Source: Leifsonia sp. ALI-44-B
GTDB taxonomy: Bacteria > Actinomycetota > Actinomycetes > Actinomycetales > Microbacteriaceae
Assembly (NCBI RefSeq): GCF_001984125.1
Contig: NZ_MTQL01000007.1
Location: 992,001 to 1,056,000, forward strand
Length of the DNA stretch: 64,000 nt
Direction of reading: 5' to 3'
Each line of letters begins with the position of its first letter. Position 1 is the first letter of the stretch. Below the pieces are notes generated by a model. It was not told the origin of the DNA. It did not search any database and saw nothing but the letters and a program-made list of their open reading frames with translations. Position numbers and translations under genes: made by a program. Positions 16,689 to 25,652 of the stretch are shown in pieces.

Positions 16689-19600
16689 GCGGGGACCTCC
16701 GCGGTGTTCGTGGTGCGGGTGCGAGATGTTTCGAGGGAGACGTCGACGAAGCCGTCGCCGGCGGGGATCGCGTCGGACAGCGGCCATTCTTCGACGGTGC
16801 CGACGGCCAGGGTGAGGGTCTCGTCGCGACGGGCGGCGGATGCCTGAGCCTCACTCAGCTCGACGAACACCTGCTTGCGCGCGGCGTGGTCGGTGAGTCG
16901 GTCGATGCCGTCGATGACGAGGAGCGCGGGCTGCTCGTCGACGATGTCGCGGATGCGGCCGACCGCGTCGACCGAGTCGTCGACCGTGAGGAAGGCTACC
17001 CGCGAGCGGATCGTGGTGGCGCGGATGGGCGACACCAGACCCGCCACCTTGAGCGTGCCCTGGTCGGGTTTGGCGCGACCCGAGATGGTGAGCAGCAGCG
17101 CGCGCACCGCGGCGGGGTGCTCGCCGTGCACGACGAGCGTGTGGCCGGCGGGGAGCACGAAGCTGAGGTCGTGGAAGAGGGCGTGTTCGGCATTGGCGCT
17201 CGGTTTGAGGCCGATGCGGTCAGCGACCACGACATCCGTGCTGCCGGGGGCGGGCCAGTTGGCCAGGTCGAGCTCGCGCTGCAGACCCTCACCCTCCACG
17301 TCGAACGACGGCAGGGCGCGGTCGAGCCACTTGGGCAGCCACCAGGCGCGTTCGCCCAGCAGGGCGAGCACGGCGGGCACGAGCGTCATGCGCACGATGA
17401 ACGCGTCGACGAACACGCCGACCGCGAGGCCCAGGGCGATGGGTTTGATCGATGTGTCGCCCTCGGGCACGAAGGCCGCGAACACCGCGAACATGATGAC
17501 CGCGGCGGCCGTGACGACCTTGGCCGAACCCACGAAACCCGTCGTGACGGCCTTGCGCGCATCCTTGCCGTGCACGTAGTCCTCGCGCATGCGGGCCACG
17601 AGGAACACCTCGTAGTCCATCGCGAGACCGAAGAGCACGCCCATCAGGATGATCGGCATGAAGCTGATGACGGGGCCGGTCTGTTCGACATGCAACGCCT
17701 CGCCGAACCATCCCCATTCGAACACGGCGGCCACGGCGCCGAACGACGCGATGACGCTGAGCAGGTAGCCGAGCGTGGCCTTGATGGGCACCCAGATCGA
17801 GCGGAACACCATGGTGAGCAGGATGAGCGAGAGGCCGACGACCAGGATGCCGAAGGGCAGCAGAGCTGCGCCGAGGCGGTCGGAGACGTCGATGCCCGCG
17901 GCGGTCGTGCCCGTGACGGCCAGGTCGACGCCGTACTTGTCCTCGAAGTGGTCGTGCTGGGCGCGCAGATCGGCGACGAGGTCCTTGGTGGACTGCGAGT
18001 CGGGCCCGCCCGTCGGCACGACCTGGATGATGCCCGTGTCGGCGGTCTCGTTGGGGGTGGCGAGCGGCACCGAGTCGACGCCATCCATGTCGCGGATCTC
18101 GTCGGCAATGTCGTTCATGAGACCGACGGGGTCGTTGCTCGTGACGATCGAACCGGTCACGATGAGCGGGCCGTTCTTGCCCTCGCCGAAGTTCTCGCCG
18201 ATGAGGTCGTAGGCCTGGCGCGCGCTCGACGAGGCGGGCAGCGAACCGGCGTCGGGCAGGCCCAAGCGCAGCTGCAGGGCGGGCACGGCCGCGAGGCCGA
18301 GGATGCCGACGACCAGCACGATCGTGAGCAGCGGGAAGCGCGTGACGGCGCGCACCCAGCCGTTGAAGAACTTGTTCTGGTGGTGCACGGCCTGGTCGCT
18401 GGGGCCCGGGGCGGGCGGCGGCGCGATGGCGGGGCGGCTCTGCGCGGCCTGCGTGAGCGGCGAGCCGGCCGGGCGAGCGGATGTCGCGGCGGGCGGCGTC
18501 GTGATCGCGGCGGCGTGTGCGCCCGAACGCCCGTGCGTGGTCTGCACGGTGTCACCGTCGACATCGGCGAAGAGATTTTCGAGCAGGACCGGTTCGGAGT
18601 CGGCGCGCGAGGCGGCGGCGGCCGAGACGGGGCCGGATGATGCGACGGGTGCGGTCGAGTCGGCACCGGCGTGTGCTGCGGGGTTGCCGACAGGAGCGCC
18701 GGCGCCGGTGTTGGTGCCGCCGGTCGTGTTGCTCGAGCCCGTGTGCGTCGAGGAAGCGTCGGCGACAACATCCGCTCGATCGGTGCCGCGTGAGCCTGCC
18801 CCCGCCTCAGCCTTGGCCTTGGCCTGCTTGCGCAGCGCGCGACGGTTGGGGTTGATGCGACCCTTGGCGAAACCGAGCAGGGCCGGGATGAGTGTGAGGG
18901 AGATGCACACGGCCAGGGCGACGGCCACGGCGGCCGCGGTGCCCATGGTGGTGAGGAACGGGATGCCCGCCACGCTGAGCCCCAGCAGGGCGATGACGAC
19001 CGTGAGGCCGGCGAAGATGACGGCCGAACCGGCGGTGGCGACGGCGCGCGCCGCGGACTCTTCGGGCTGCATGCCCTGCCGCAACTGGTCTTGGTGCCTC
19101 GAGATGATGAAGAGCGCGTAGTCGATGCCGACGGCGAGCCCGAGCATGAGCGCGAGCAGCGGGGTGGTCGACGAGATCGGCCCGAAGATGGTGGCCACGA
19201 AGATGAGGGCGATCGAGATGCCGACGCCCAGGATGGCGCTGAGGAGCGGCATGCCCGCGGCGAGGAACGAGCCGAAGGTGAGCACGAGCACGACGAGCGC
19301 GACGACGAGGCCGACGGCCTCGGTGATGGTGACGGTCGGCAGCTCGGTGGCGAAGAGCGACCCGCCGAGCGTGGCCTTGGCGCCCTGGGGGAGAGCCTCG
19401 TTGAGCTCGTCGGTGATCTTCTCGAGATCGGACTTGGCGGTTGCCGTGACCTCGGACTGACCGACATCCATCTGCACCGAAATGAGCGCGGCTCGGTCGT
19501 TGTCGGCGATCGCGCCTGCCGCGTTCTCGCCGAAGGGGTCGGTGGCGGCGGCGACCTGCTCGCTGTCACCCAGGTCGTCGACGGCCGTCTTCACGGCGTC

Positions 19601-19867
19601 TTGCACGTCTTGGTCGCTGATGTCGTCGCCCTCGGGCACTGTGACGATGATCTGTGCCGACGCGCCGCTCACCTGCGGGAACGTGCTCGACAGCGTGTCG
19701 AGGGCCTCTTGCGATTCGGTGCCCGGAATGGAGAACGCGTTGTCGGTGCCCTGGTTGAACAGCGCAGCGCTGCCGCCCGCGAGGGCCAGCACGGCGATCC
19801 ACAGCACGAGGACGAGCTTGCGGCTGCGGTACGACCAGCGGCCGAGGGCATAGAGCAGAGAGGACAC
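16685..19867 (-). CDS. MMPL/RND-family exporter fused to a degenerate ABC-ATPase-like domain
   Basis: 1060-residue RND-type exporter. Two MMPL halves are visible, each with a long external domain and a cluster of spans; the motifs LMLGLAVGIDYALFI and LFGLAMDYEVFLVARMRED mark the proton-relay segments. Between the halves lies about 180 residues of low-complexity Ala/Thr/Pro sequence. After the last span, the final 220 residues look like an ABC nucleotide-binding domain: ALFHDLSFVLPAGHTLVVHG, then PDQGTLKVAG, then a Walker-B-like PALLVIDGIDRL. The Walker A Lys is missing and no LSGGQ is present, so ATP hydrolysis is doubtful. The GTG start at 19867 has AAAGGAGAA upstream. It is coupled to the YhgE gene and divergent from a TetR gene. 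Confidence 0.85.
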   Translation of the reverse strand: MSSLLYALGRWSYRSRKLVLVLWIAVLALAGGSAALFNQGTDNAFSIPGTESQEALDTLSSTFPQVSGASAQIIVTVPEGDDISDQDVQDAVKTAVDDLGDSEQVAAATDPFGENAAGAIADNDRAALISVQMDVGQSEVTATAKSDLEKITDELNEALPQGAKATLGGSLFATELPTVTITEAVGLVVALVVLVLTFGSFLAAGMPLLSAILGVGISIALIFVATIFGPISSTTPLLALMLGLAVGIDYALFIISRHQDQLRQGMQPEESAARAVATAGSAVIFAGLTVVIALLGLSVAGIPFLTTMGTAAAVAVALAVCISLTLIPALLGFAKGRINPNRRALRKQAKAKAEAGAGSRGTDRADVVADASSTHTGSSNTTGGTNTGAGAPVGNPAAHAGADSTAPVASSGPVSAAAASRADSEPVLLENLFADVDGDTVQTTHGRSGAHAAAITTPPAATSARPAGSPLTQAAQSRPAIAPPPAPGPSDQAVHHQNKFFNGWVRAVTRFPLLTIVLVVGILGLAAVPALQLRLGLPDAGSLPASSSARQAYDLIGENFGEGKNGPLIVTGSIVTSNDPVGLMNDIADEIRDMDGVDSVPLATPNETADTGIIQVVPTGGPDSQSTKDLVADLRAQHDHFEDKYGVDLAVTGTTAAGIDVSDRLGAALLPFGILVVGLSLILLTMVFRSIWVPIKATLGYLLSVIASFGAVAAVFEWGWFGEALHVEQTGPVISFMPIILMGVLFGLAMDYEVFLVARMREDYVHGKDARKAVTTGFVGSAKVVTAAAVIMFAVFAAFVPEGDTSIKPIALGLAVGVFVDAFIVRMTLVPAVLALLGERAWWLPKWLDRALPSFDVEGEGLQRELDLANWPAPGSTDVVVADRIGLKPSANAEHALFHDLSFVLPAGHTLVVHGEHPAAVRALLLTISGRAKPDQGTLKVAGLVSPIRATTIRSRVAFLTVDDSVDAVGRIRDIVDEQPALLVIDGIDRLTDHAARKQVFVELSEAQASAARRDETLTLAVGTVEEWPLSDAIPAGDGFVDVSLETSRTRTTNTAEVPA

Positions 19868-19896
19868 GTGGTTCTCCTTTGGGGACGGAAAAGTTA

Positions 19897-19948
19897 CGAT
19901 ACAACGACGTATCCAATACACGAATGTATTCGATACAATCGTGTATCG
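19897..19948. promoter_or_regulatory. Three tandem TetR-type operators, 17 bp apart
   Basis: Three 18-bp palindromes of consensus CRATACA-N4-YGTATYS are centred at 19905.5, 19922.5 and 19939.5, exactly 17 bp apart. The third, CGATACA ATCG TGTATCG, is perfect; the second has arms AATACA/TGTATT; the first CGATACA/CGTATCC. They fill the gap between the divergent MMPL and tetR genes and are presumably bound by the TetR product, controlling both promoters. Confidence 0.8.
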
Positions 19949-19983
19949 CAAACGTTCGTTCGCGGTGTCAGGAAGGATTCAGG

Positions 19984-20658
19984 ATGACGACCCAGCCCGT
20001 AGACGTGGAACCCGCTGTCGAATCCGCTCGCCGCCAGAAGACGCGCGAACGCCTCATGGATGCCGCCTTCGACGTGTTCGCCGAGCAGGGTGTGCACGCC
20101 GCATCCATCGAGGCCGTCACCGAACGCGCCGGCTTCACGCGCGGTGCCTTCTACTCCAACTTCGCGAGCAAGGAGGAGCTCTTCTTCGCTCTGGCTGAGC
20201 GCGAGAACAGTGTGCGCCTCGACCGCCTGCAGGAGGGGATCGACATCATCTTCCCCACGCTCGGCACACCGGTCGAGTCCCTTGACATCGAGGCGGTCGC
20301 CGAGATCGTCGATCGTTTCATGCTGTTGCAGCCCAACGACCGGCACTGGTGCATCGTCGAGTCCGAGTTCCGCACGCTCGCGCTGCGCAGCCCCGAGGTC
20401 GCTGCGCGCTACATCGATTACGAAACCCGCATCGATACGCGTCTCGCCCGCCTGCTCGAAGACGCCGTCGGCACCGTCGGCCTGCGCTTCACGATCGACT
20501 CGCTGCAGGCCACGCGCATCATCACGACGCTCGCGCAACAGGCCACCTACGATGCCATCCTCGCCGGCCCGGATGTCGCCACCGACGACCTGGCCCGCGC
20601 CAACGCGCGCCGCGTCCTCCCCGCCGTCCTCCTCGGCCTCACCGAGCCCGTCGCCTGA
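19984..20658 (+). CDS. TetR/AcrR-family transcriptional regulator
   Basis: 224-residue regulator. The N-terminal helix-turn-helix is at about residues 17-65: RQKTRERLMDAAFDVFAEQGVHAASIEAVTERAGFTRGAFYSNFASKEELF, a textbook TetR pattern. The remaining all-helical ligand domain is not assignable. ATG at 19984 follows GGAAGGATTCAGG. It lies opposite the MMPL/YhgE operon with three palindromes between, so it is probably an autoregulated repressor of that exporter, with an unknown inducer. Confidence 0.92.
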   Translation: MTTQPVDVEPAVESARRQKTRERLMDAAFDVFAEQGVHAASIEAVTERAGFTRGAFYSNFASKEELFFALAERENSVRLDRLQEGIDIIFPTLGTPVESLDIEAVAEIVDRFMLLQPNDRHWCIVESEFRTLALRSPEVAARYIDYETRIDTRLARLLEDAVGTVGLRFTIDSLQATRIITTLAQQATYDAILAGPDVATDDLARANARRVLPAVLLGLTEPVA

Positions 20659-20724
20659 CCTCGTCGCCCGTCACGGAGCGCTAGTCGCGCAGGGACCCGA
20701 GGTGCCGCGCAGCAGGAACCTCAA

Positions 20725-20783
20725 TGCAACCCGGCCTATTTCTCCTTTAGTGCGGCTAAACGAGAAATAGCCATGCGGTTGCA
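20725..20783. terminator. Large AT-rich hairpin between convergent tetR and toxin genes
   Basis: Nested inverted repeats: TGCAACC (20725-20731) with GGTTGCA (20777-20783), CTATTTCTC (20736-20744) with GAGAAATAG (20762-20770), and TTTAG (20746-20750) with CTAAA (20756-20760) around TGCGG. It is far more AT-rich than its surroundings. It probably serves as a bidirectional terminator, though it could be a remnant of a mobile repeat. Confidence 0.65.
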
Positions 20784-20797
20784 ACGGCTATCGCGAG

Positions 20798-21319
20798 TTA
20801 TAGCGCCTGCCTCACGGTCTCGACAGCGTCGGCGGTGAGGAGATAGAGCGCCCTGCTCGCGTCGGGAAAGGGCGTGAAGCCGAAGCGGCGGTAGAAGGAC
20901 TTCGCGCCGTCATTGAGAGAGTGCACGACGATTGCGCGGAAGCCGATCGCATCGGCGGCTGAGATCGCCCGCACGACGGCGTCCTGCAAGAGGGATGCGC
21001 CGAGGCCTTGGCCACCGTATTGTTCGGCGACGGCGAGGCGCCCGATGAGAGCAACGGGAATGGAGTCGGGCATATTGCGCGCCAGGCGGCTGGGTGATTC
21101 CGTGCGCACGAGCGAACTCGCGGACAGGCAGTAATACCCGGCAACGATGGTGTTGCTGTCTTCGGATGCCGGCGTCGTGACGAAGGTGCGGGCCCCGCCC
21201 GATATTTCGCTGCGCAGGGAACGCCTGCTCAGCCAGTCGTCAAGCGTCGCTTCTCCGCACCGGAACTCGCTCACGTCGTCGTTCTCGCGAATGGCGCGAG
21301 GACGGAGGAATTCAGTCAA
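20798..21319 (-). CDS. GNAT toxin of a TacAT-type toxin-antitoxin system
   Basis: 173-residue acetyltransferase of the group whose known members (TacT, AtaT, ItaT) acetylate aminoacyl-tRNA and stop translation. The family pattern is clear: an FRCGEATLDDWLSRRSLR opening, SGGARTFV, the acetyl-CoA loop RLAVAEQYGGQGLGASLLQDAV, and the C-terminal SFYRRFGFTPFPD with the conserved Tyr and Phe. The likely start is TTG at 21319, which overlaps the antitoxin stop (TTGACTGA). A GTG farther in, at VSEFRCGEA, is possible. It lies directly downstream of a DUF1778-type antitoxin gene, the standard order. Toxicity is inferred from family and context. Confidence 0.85.
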   Translation of the reverse strand: MTEFLRPRAIRENDDVSEFRCGEATLDDWLSRRSLRSEISGGARTFVTTPASEDSNTIVAGYYCLSASSLVRTESPSRLARNMPDSIPVALIGRLAVAEQYGGQGLGASLLQDAVVRAISAADAIGFRAIVVHSLNDGAKSFYRRFGFTPFPDASRALYLLTADAVETVRQAL

Positions 21320-21584
21320 CGAAAACGGACGGGCGTTTGAGGAGCGAAGCCAGCCCGTCGATGCTCTCTGCCGGACGGTCGAGCTCGGCGGCGAACGCAT
21401 CGAACGCTTCCGCATCCACACGCAACATGCGTTCGCGGCGGATGACCTCGTGCGCTTCGCGCGTCAAGGCGTCGGTGGAGAAATCGGTGACGGTTCGGCC
21501 TGTCAGCGCGGCCGCTTCTTCGATGAGCTCTTTCTGCGGCTCGGTGAGGCGCAGATCGATGCGGCGGTTCTTCGTGCTGGTCAT
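21312..21584 (-). CDS. DUF1778-family (TacA-type) antitoxin
   Basis: 90-residue ribbon-helix-helix antitoxin. The N-terminal part RRIDLRLTEPQKELIEEAAALTGRTVTDFSTDAL is the DNA-binding arm that represses the operon. The C-terminal part ending KRPSVFVD is the toxin-neutralising tail typical of partners of GNAT toxins. ATG at 21584 lies exactly six bases after TACACT (21596-21591, minus strand), suggesting a leaderless start; an ATG 18 bases upstream is less likely. It is followed without a gap by the toxin gene. The operator is probably the promoter itself. Confidence 0.87.
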   Translation of the reverse strand: MTSTKNRRIDLRLTEPQKELIEEAAALTGRTVTDFSTDALTREAHEVIRRERMLRVDAEAFDAFAAELDRPAESIDGLASLLKRPSVFVD

Positions 21585-21666
21585 CCTTCGAGTGTACGGC
21601 ATTTCTCCGTACGCTGCCGGGAGGGGTCCCGCCGATCTGTCTCGGGGACTCAGCCGCGCCAGAACA

Positions 21667-21704
21667 CAGAGAAGGCCCCAACCGTCCGGTCGGGGCCTTC
21701 TCTG
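21667..21704 (-). terminator. Terminator hairpin after purL
   Basis: A perfect 13-bp stem (CAGAGAAGGCCCC and its complement) with a smaller ACCG/CGGT stem inside its loop, 16 bases after the purL stop. It also isolates the toxin-antitoxin operon from purL readthrough. Confidence 0.9.
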
Positions 21705-21719
21705 AATCAGCGAGTGGAG

Positions 21720-24050
21720 CTAGCCGACGGTCGGGCCGAAGAGCGCGGGCAGCGTGGCGCGGTGCGTGCTGCGCAGCTCGTCGACGGTGAGCGTGAACTG
21801 GTCCTGGATCTCGAGGGACGCGGGCGTGCCGGCATCCGCCTTGACCGTGACGCCGATGCGCAGCACGGGGTAGCCGCGCCCCTCGCACAGGCCGCGGAAC
21901 TTGACGTCGTCTTCGCGGGGAACCGACACGATGACGCGACCGGTGGACTCGGAGAAGAGGGCCGTCGAGGCGTCAACGCCGTCGCGGTCCATGATCTCGC
22001 CCAGCCAGACGCGCGCGCCCACCCCGAAACGCATGACGCTCTCGGCGAGGGCCTGCGCGAGGCCGCCGTCGGCGAGGTCGTGGGCCGAACCAATGAGGGC
22101 CGACTGCGCGCCGGCGTGCAGCAGACCGGCGAGGTCCTTCTCGGCCTGCAGGTCGACGCGCGGAGGCAGGCCGCCGAGGTGGCCGTGGATGGTGCCGGCC
22201 CAGGCCGAACCGCTCAGCTCGTTGGCCGTGACACCCAGCAGGTAGATGTTGTCGCCCTCGTCTTGCCAACCGCTCGGAACGCGGCGCGCGACGTCGTCGA
22301 TCACGCCGAGCACGCCGACGACGGGCGTCGGGAAGATGGGCACGTCGCCCGTCTGGTTGTAGAACGACACGTTGCCGCCCGTGACGGGGATGCCGAGCTC
22401 GAGGCAGCCGTCGCTCAAGCCCTCGACGGCCTCGGAGAACTGCCACATGACCTCGGGGTTCTCGGGGCTGCCGAAGTTGAGGCAGTCGGTGACGGCCGCG
22501 GGAACGGCGCCCGTGACGGCCACGTTGCGGTATGCCTCGGCCAGGGCCAGGCGCGCACCCTGTCGGGGGTCGAGCTGGCAGTAGCGGCCGTTGGCGTCGG
22601 TAGCGATCGAGAAGCCGAGTCCCGATTCTTCGTCGACACGGATCATGCCGGCGTCGTCGGGGAAGGCCAGGGCCGTGTTGCCGAGCACGTAGTAGTCGTA
22701 CTGGTTGGTGATCCAGCTCTTGTCGGCGAGGTTGGCCGAGCCGAGCAGCTTGAGGAACTGTTCGCGCAGCGTGGCCGGGTCGGTGGGGCGGGGGAGCGCC
22801 TCGGCCGTGTCGGCCTGCAGCGCGTCGATCCACGTGGGATAGGCGACGGGGCGGTCGTAGACGGGGCCGTCGACCGCGACCGTGCGGGGGTCGACGTTGA
22901 CGATCTCTTCGCCGTGCCAGTCGATGACGAGGCGGCCGGTGTCGGTGACCTCGCCGAGGACGCTGGTCTCGACATCCCACTTCTTGACGACCTCGAGGAA
23001 CGCGTCGAGCTTCGACGGCTCGACGACGGCCATCATGCGCTCCTGCGACTCGGACATGAGGATCTCTTCGGCGGTGAGCGTGGGGTCGCGCAGCAGCACC
23101 TTCTCGAGCTGGATGTACATTCCGCCGTCGCCGTTCGAGGCGAGCTCGCTCGTGGCGCAGCTGATGCCGGCCGCGCCGAGGTCTTGGATGCCCTCGACGA
23201 GCTTCTCGCGGTAGAGCTCGAGGCAGCACTCGATGAGCACCTTCTCGGCGAACGGGTCGCCCACCTGCACCGCGGGGCGCTTGGTGGGGCCGCCGTCGGC
23301 GAACGTGTCGGAGGCCAGGATGGACGCGCCGCCGATGCCGTCGCCACCCGTGCGGGCACCGAACAGCACGACCTTGTTGCCCACGCCGGTCGCATTGGCG
23401 AGGTGCAGGTCTTCGTGCCGCAAGACGCCCACCGAAAGCGCGTTGACGAGCGGGTTGCCCTGATATACCGGGTCGAAGTAGGTCTCGCCGCCGATATTGG
23501 GCAGGCCGAGGCAGTTGCCGTAGAACGAGATGCCGGATGTCACACCGTGCACGACGCGCGCCGTGTCGGGGTGCTCGGGCGAACCGAAGCGCAGCTGATC
23601 CATGACGGCGACCGGGCGTGCACCCATCGAGATGATGTCGCGCACGATGCCGCCGACGCCCGTTGCCGCACCCTGGAAGGGCTCGATGTAGGAGGGGTGG
23701 TTGTGGCTCTCGACCTTGAAGGTGACGGCCCAGCCCTCGCCGACGTCGACGACGCCCGCGTTCTCGCCCATGCCGACCATGAGGTTCTTGGTCATCTCGG
23801 GCGTGACCTTCTGGCCGAACTGGCGCAGGTACTTCTTCGAGGACTTGTAGGAGCAGTGCTCGCTCCACATGACCGAGTACATGGCGAGTTCGCCCGAGGT
23901 GGGGCGGCGGCCGAGGATCTCTTTGATCGAGGCGTATTCGTCGGGCTTCAAGCCGAGGGCAGCGTAAGGCTGTTCCTTCTCGGGCGTCGACGCAGCGTTC
24001 TGCACGGTGTCGGCAACGTGCATGCGGGCTGGTGTGGTGGTGTCGGTCAC
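21720..24050 (-). CDS. purL: Phosphoribosylformylglycinamidine synthase, synthetase subunit
   Basis: 776-residue small-type PurL, the ATP-dependent subunit that converts FGAR to FGAM using ammonia supplied by PurQ, with PurS as assembly partner. The active-site stretch [16 protein letters not shown] with catalytic His is present, as are [22 protein letters not shown] and the second-half motifs [10 protein letters not shown] and [12 protein letters not shown]. The chosen start is GTG 24050 ([12 protein letters not shown]), with TAGGAG about 12 bases upstream. purQ and purS are on the same strand about 8.3 kb away rather than adjacent. A TAGAAT -10 hexamer lies 45 bases upstream. Confidence 0.97.
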   Translation of the reverse strand: MTDTTTPARMHVADTVQNAASTPEKEQPYAALGLKPDEYASIKEILGRRPTSGELAMYSVMWSEHCSYKSSKKYLRQFGQKVTPEMTKNLMVGMGENAGVVDVGEGWAVTFKVESHNHPSYIEPFQGAATGVGGIVRDIISMGARPVAVMDQLRFGSPEHPDTARVVHGVTSGISFYGNCLGLPNIGGETYFDPVYQGNPLVNALSVGVLRHEDLHLANATGVGNKVVLFGARTGGDGIGGASILASDTFADGGPTKRPAVQVGDPFAEKVLIECCLELYREKLVEGIQDLGAAGISCATSELASNGDGGMYIQLEKVLLRDPTLTAEEILMSESQERMMAVVEPSKLDAFLEVVKKWDVETSVLGEVTDTGRLVIDWHGEEIVNVDPRTVAVDGPVYDRPVAYPTWIDALQADTAEALPRPTDPATLREQFLKLLGSANLADKSWITNQYDYYVLGNTALAFPDDAGMIRVDEESGLGFSIATDANGRYCQLDPRQGARLALAEAYRNVAVTGAVPAAVTDCLNFGSPENPEVMWQFSEAVEGLSDGCLELGIPVTGGNVSFYNQTGDVPIFPTPVVGVLGVIDDVARRVPSGWQDEGDNIYLLGVTANELSGSAWAGTIHGHLGGLPPRVDLQAEKDLAGLLHAGAQSALIGSAHDLADGGLAQALAESVMRFGVGARVWLGEIMDRDGVDASTALFSESTGRVIVSVPREDDVKFRGLCEGRGYPVLRIGVTVKADAGTPASLEIQDQFTLTVDELRSTHRATLPALFGPTVG

Positions 24051-24095
24051 GGGGAAGGGACTCCTAGGCAAGAGAGTGGATGCCGGACGCCTCCC

Positions 24096-24101
24096 ATTCT
24101 A
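24096..24101 (-). promoter_or_regulatory. -10 hexamer of purL
   Basis: TAGAAT on the minus strand, giving a predicted leader of about 39 bases ahead of the GTG start. No convincing -35 element or purine-box repeat is visible. Confidence 0.5.
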
Positions 24102-24168
24102 GGTGAGCGGCACGCGCCTCCCAGACGCCGTACACGTGCTTGTCATCTTGGTTTGGAAGAATGCGCGG

Positions 24169-25080
24169 ATGGCTTCGAGCAGAGCGGTTTCCTCCCCGCG
24201 CGCGCGTGCCGGGCGATCCGGTGCTGCCGCTTCGTCCACTATTCCCCGGGTCAAGACGCCCCCCGGTCAGAAGGCCGGTCAGAAGAAGCGAGCGTCGGAT
24301 GGCGTGGGCCGTCGGCGTGCGCCCGCGAAACCTGTTCGCCCCGCCGCTTCGGCCCGAGGAACCGGTCGCGGTGCGGCTGGCGCACGTGGGGCAGCGGGTG
24401 GCCGCGGTGCATCGGGCGGCGCAGGAGGTGCGCGCCCCGGCTCGAACGGGCGACGCCCACCCCGTCCTCGCGGCGGCAGCCGTCGCCTGTCGCGCACGAC
24501 GATAGCCGTCCTCGTCGTGGTCGGGCTCATGGTCACAGGCATCGGCGGGCTGACGGCCGCGTACTTCTGGGCGGCATCCGGAATCACGTCGTCGATGCTG
24601 GCGCAGCCTCCGGCGCCGCTGTCGACACTCGACCTGTACACGCCCGAACAGCGGGCCAACGCCGAGACGATCATCGACGTGGCATCCGCCCAGGGTTTGG
24701 GCGATGACGCCGCGACCATCGGGGTCATGACCGCCATGGGCGAGTCGGGGCTGCGCACGATCGACTATGGCGACCTGGCCGGGCCCGATTCGCGCGGGCT
24801 TTTTCAGCAGCGTGACAACGGGCACTGGGGCACGCTCGAGCAGCGCATGGACCCCGTGCACTCCTCGGGCATGTTCTTCCGCGACCTGCAGAAGGTGCCC
24901 GGATGGCAGGCGCTGCGCCCCACCGAGGCCGCGCATGCCGTTCAGCTCAACGCCGATAGCGAGCATTACACCAAGTTCTATGGGCCGGCCCGGGCCCTCG
25001 TGGTGGCGATCCTGGATGAGCGGGCGGGACGTTCCACGCCGACGCCCACGATCCTGCCGACCGAGGCGCCCGTCTCGTAG
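24169..25080 (+). CDS. Membrane-anchored lysozyme-like protein (possible peptidoglycan hydrolase)
   Basis: 303-residue single-span protein. Residues 1-105 are cytoplasmic, very rich in Arg, Ala, Gly and Pro (disordered and basic); one span follows (TIAVLVVVGLMVTGIGGLTAAYFWA). The external domain carries AATIGVMTAMGESGLR, DSRGLFQQR, WGTLEQRMDPVHSSGMFF and TEAAHAVQLNAD, the actinobacterial fold distantly like lysozyme/transglycosylase, with Glu in MGESGL as candidate catalyst. Databases often label relatives only as membrane proteins. ATG at 24169 lies six bases after AAGAAT, a probable leaderless start. It is divergent from purL. Catalysis is inferred. Confidence 0.75.
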   Translation: MASSRAVSSPRARAGRSGAAASSTIPRVKTPPGQKAGQKKRASDGVGRRRAPAKPVRPAASARGTGRGAAGARGAAGGRGASGGAGGARPGSNGRRPPRPRGGSRRLSRTTIAVLVVVGLMVTGIGGLTAAYFWAASGITSSMLAQPPAPLSTLDLYTPEQRANAETIIDVASAQGLGDDAATIGVMTAMGESGLRTIDYGDLAGPDSRGLFQQRDNGHWGTLEQRMDPVHSSGMFFRDLQKVPGWQALRPTEAAHAVQLNADSEHYTKFYGPARALVVAILDERAGRSTPTPTILPTEAPVS

Positions 25081-25160
25081 CCGAAGCGCGCGGGCCGTCC
25101 CAGCCGGGAAAACGCCGACAGCCCCTCGCCAGGAGCGGCCGGCCGGGCCACGATGGGACG

Positions 25161-25580
25161 ATGATCTCACGCGATTTGGCGCTCGAACTCCGGCAGGCGG
25201 GCCTGGTGTGGCACCCCGCATCCGGCGACCGCTTTCAGATCGACCTGCCCGATTCGGCCGAGTTCCAGAGCGAGGCCGACGTTTTCACGGTCAGCGATAT
25301 GACCATCGAGGCGCATCACTATCCGGGCGGAACCGTGCTGGGCTTCAACGGCACGACCGAGTGGGCGCTCGACTCGGTGGCGATCGCCGACGCGCTGTGG
25401 CTGCCCCGCGAGGACCAGCTGCGCGAACTGTTGCGGGCCACGTTCCGGGCGCTGCGCCGCACGGTTGACGCGTTCGAGGTGGAAATCGAGTTCCGCGGCG
25501 AACGCTCGGTGTTCGAGCATCCCGAACCGGCCGAAGCCTACGGCCGCGCCCTGCTCGCCTTCATCGGCGCCTCGGTCTGA
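25161..25580 (+). CDS. Conserved hypothetical protein
   Basis: 139-residue soluble protein, mixed alpha/beta and acidic, without signal peptide or membrane segment. Conserved-looking stretches are LALELRQAGLVWHPASGDRFQI and WALDSVAIADALWLPREDQLRELL, a pattern I associate with small uncharacterised actinobacterial proteins. I do not recognise a function. ATG at 25161 follows CACGAT by six bases, a weak leaderless pattern. It lies 80 bases after the lysozyme-like gene on the same strand and could be cotranscribed with it. Confidence 0.75.
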   Translation: MISRDLALELRQAGLVWHPASGDRFQIDLPDSAEFQSEADVFTVSDMTIEAHHYPGGTVLGFNGTTEWALDSVAIADALWLPREDQLRELLRATFRALRRTVDAFEVEIEFRGERSVFEHPEPAEAYGRALLAFIGASV

Positions 25581-25652
25581 CGCCCCCGCGGACACGCTCA
25601 GAGAGCGCTCATTCGCCCGACGGCGGGTCGCGGCGGCGGGTGTGGTTCGCGT

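Noticed and set aside
21147-24707. A plus-strand open frame of about 1186 codons spanning the antitoxin gene and purL
   Set aside because: It is the complement of purL, which has all family motifs; the frame is open only because of high GC third-position bias.
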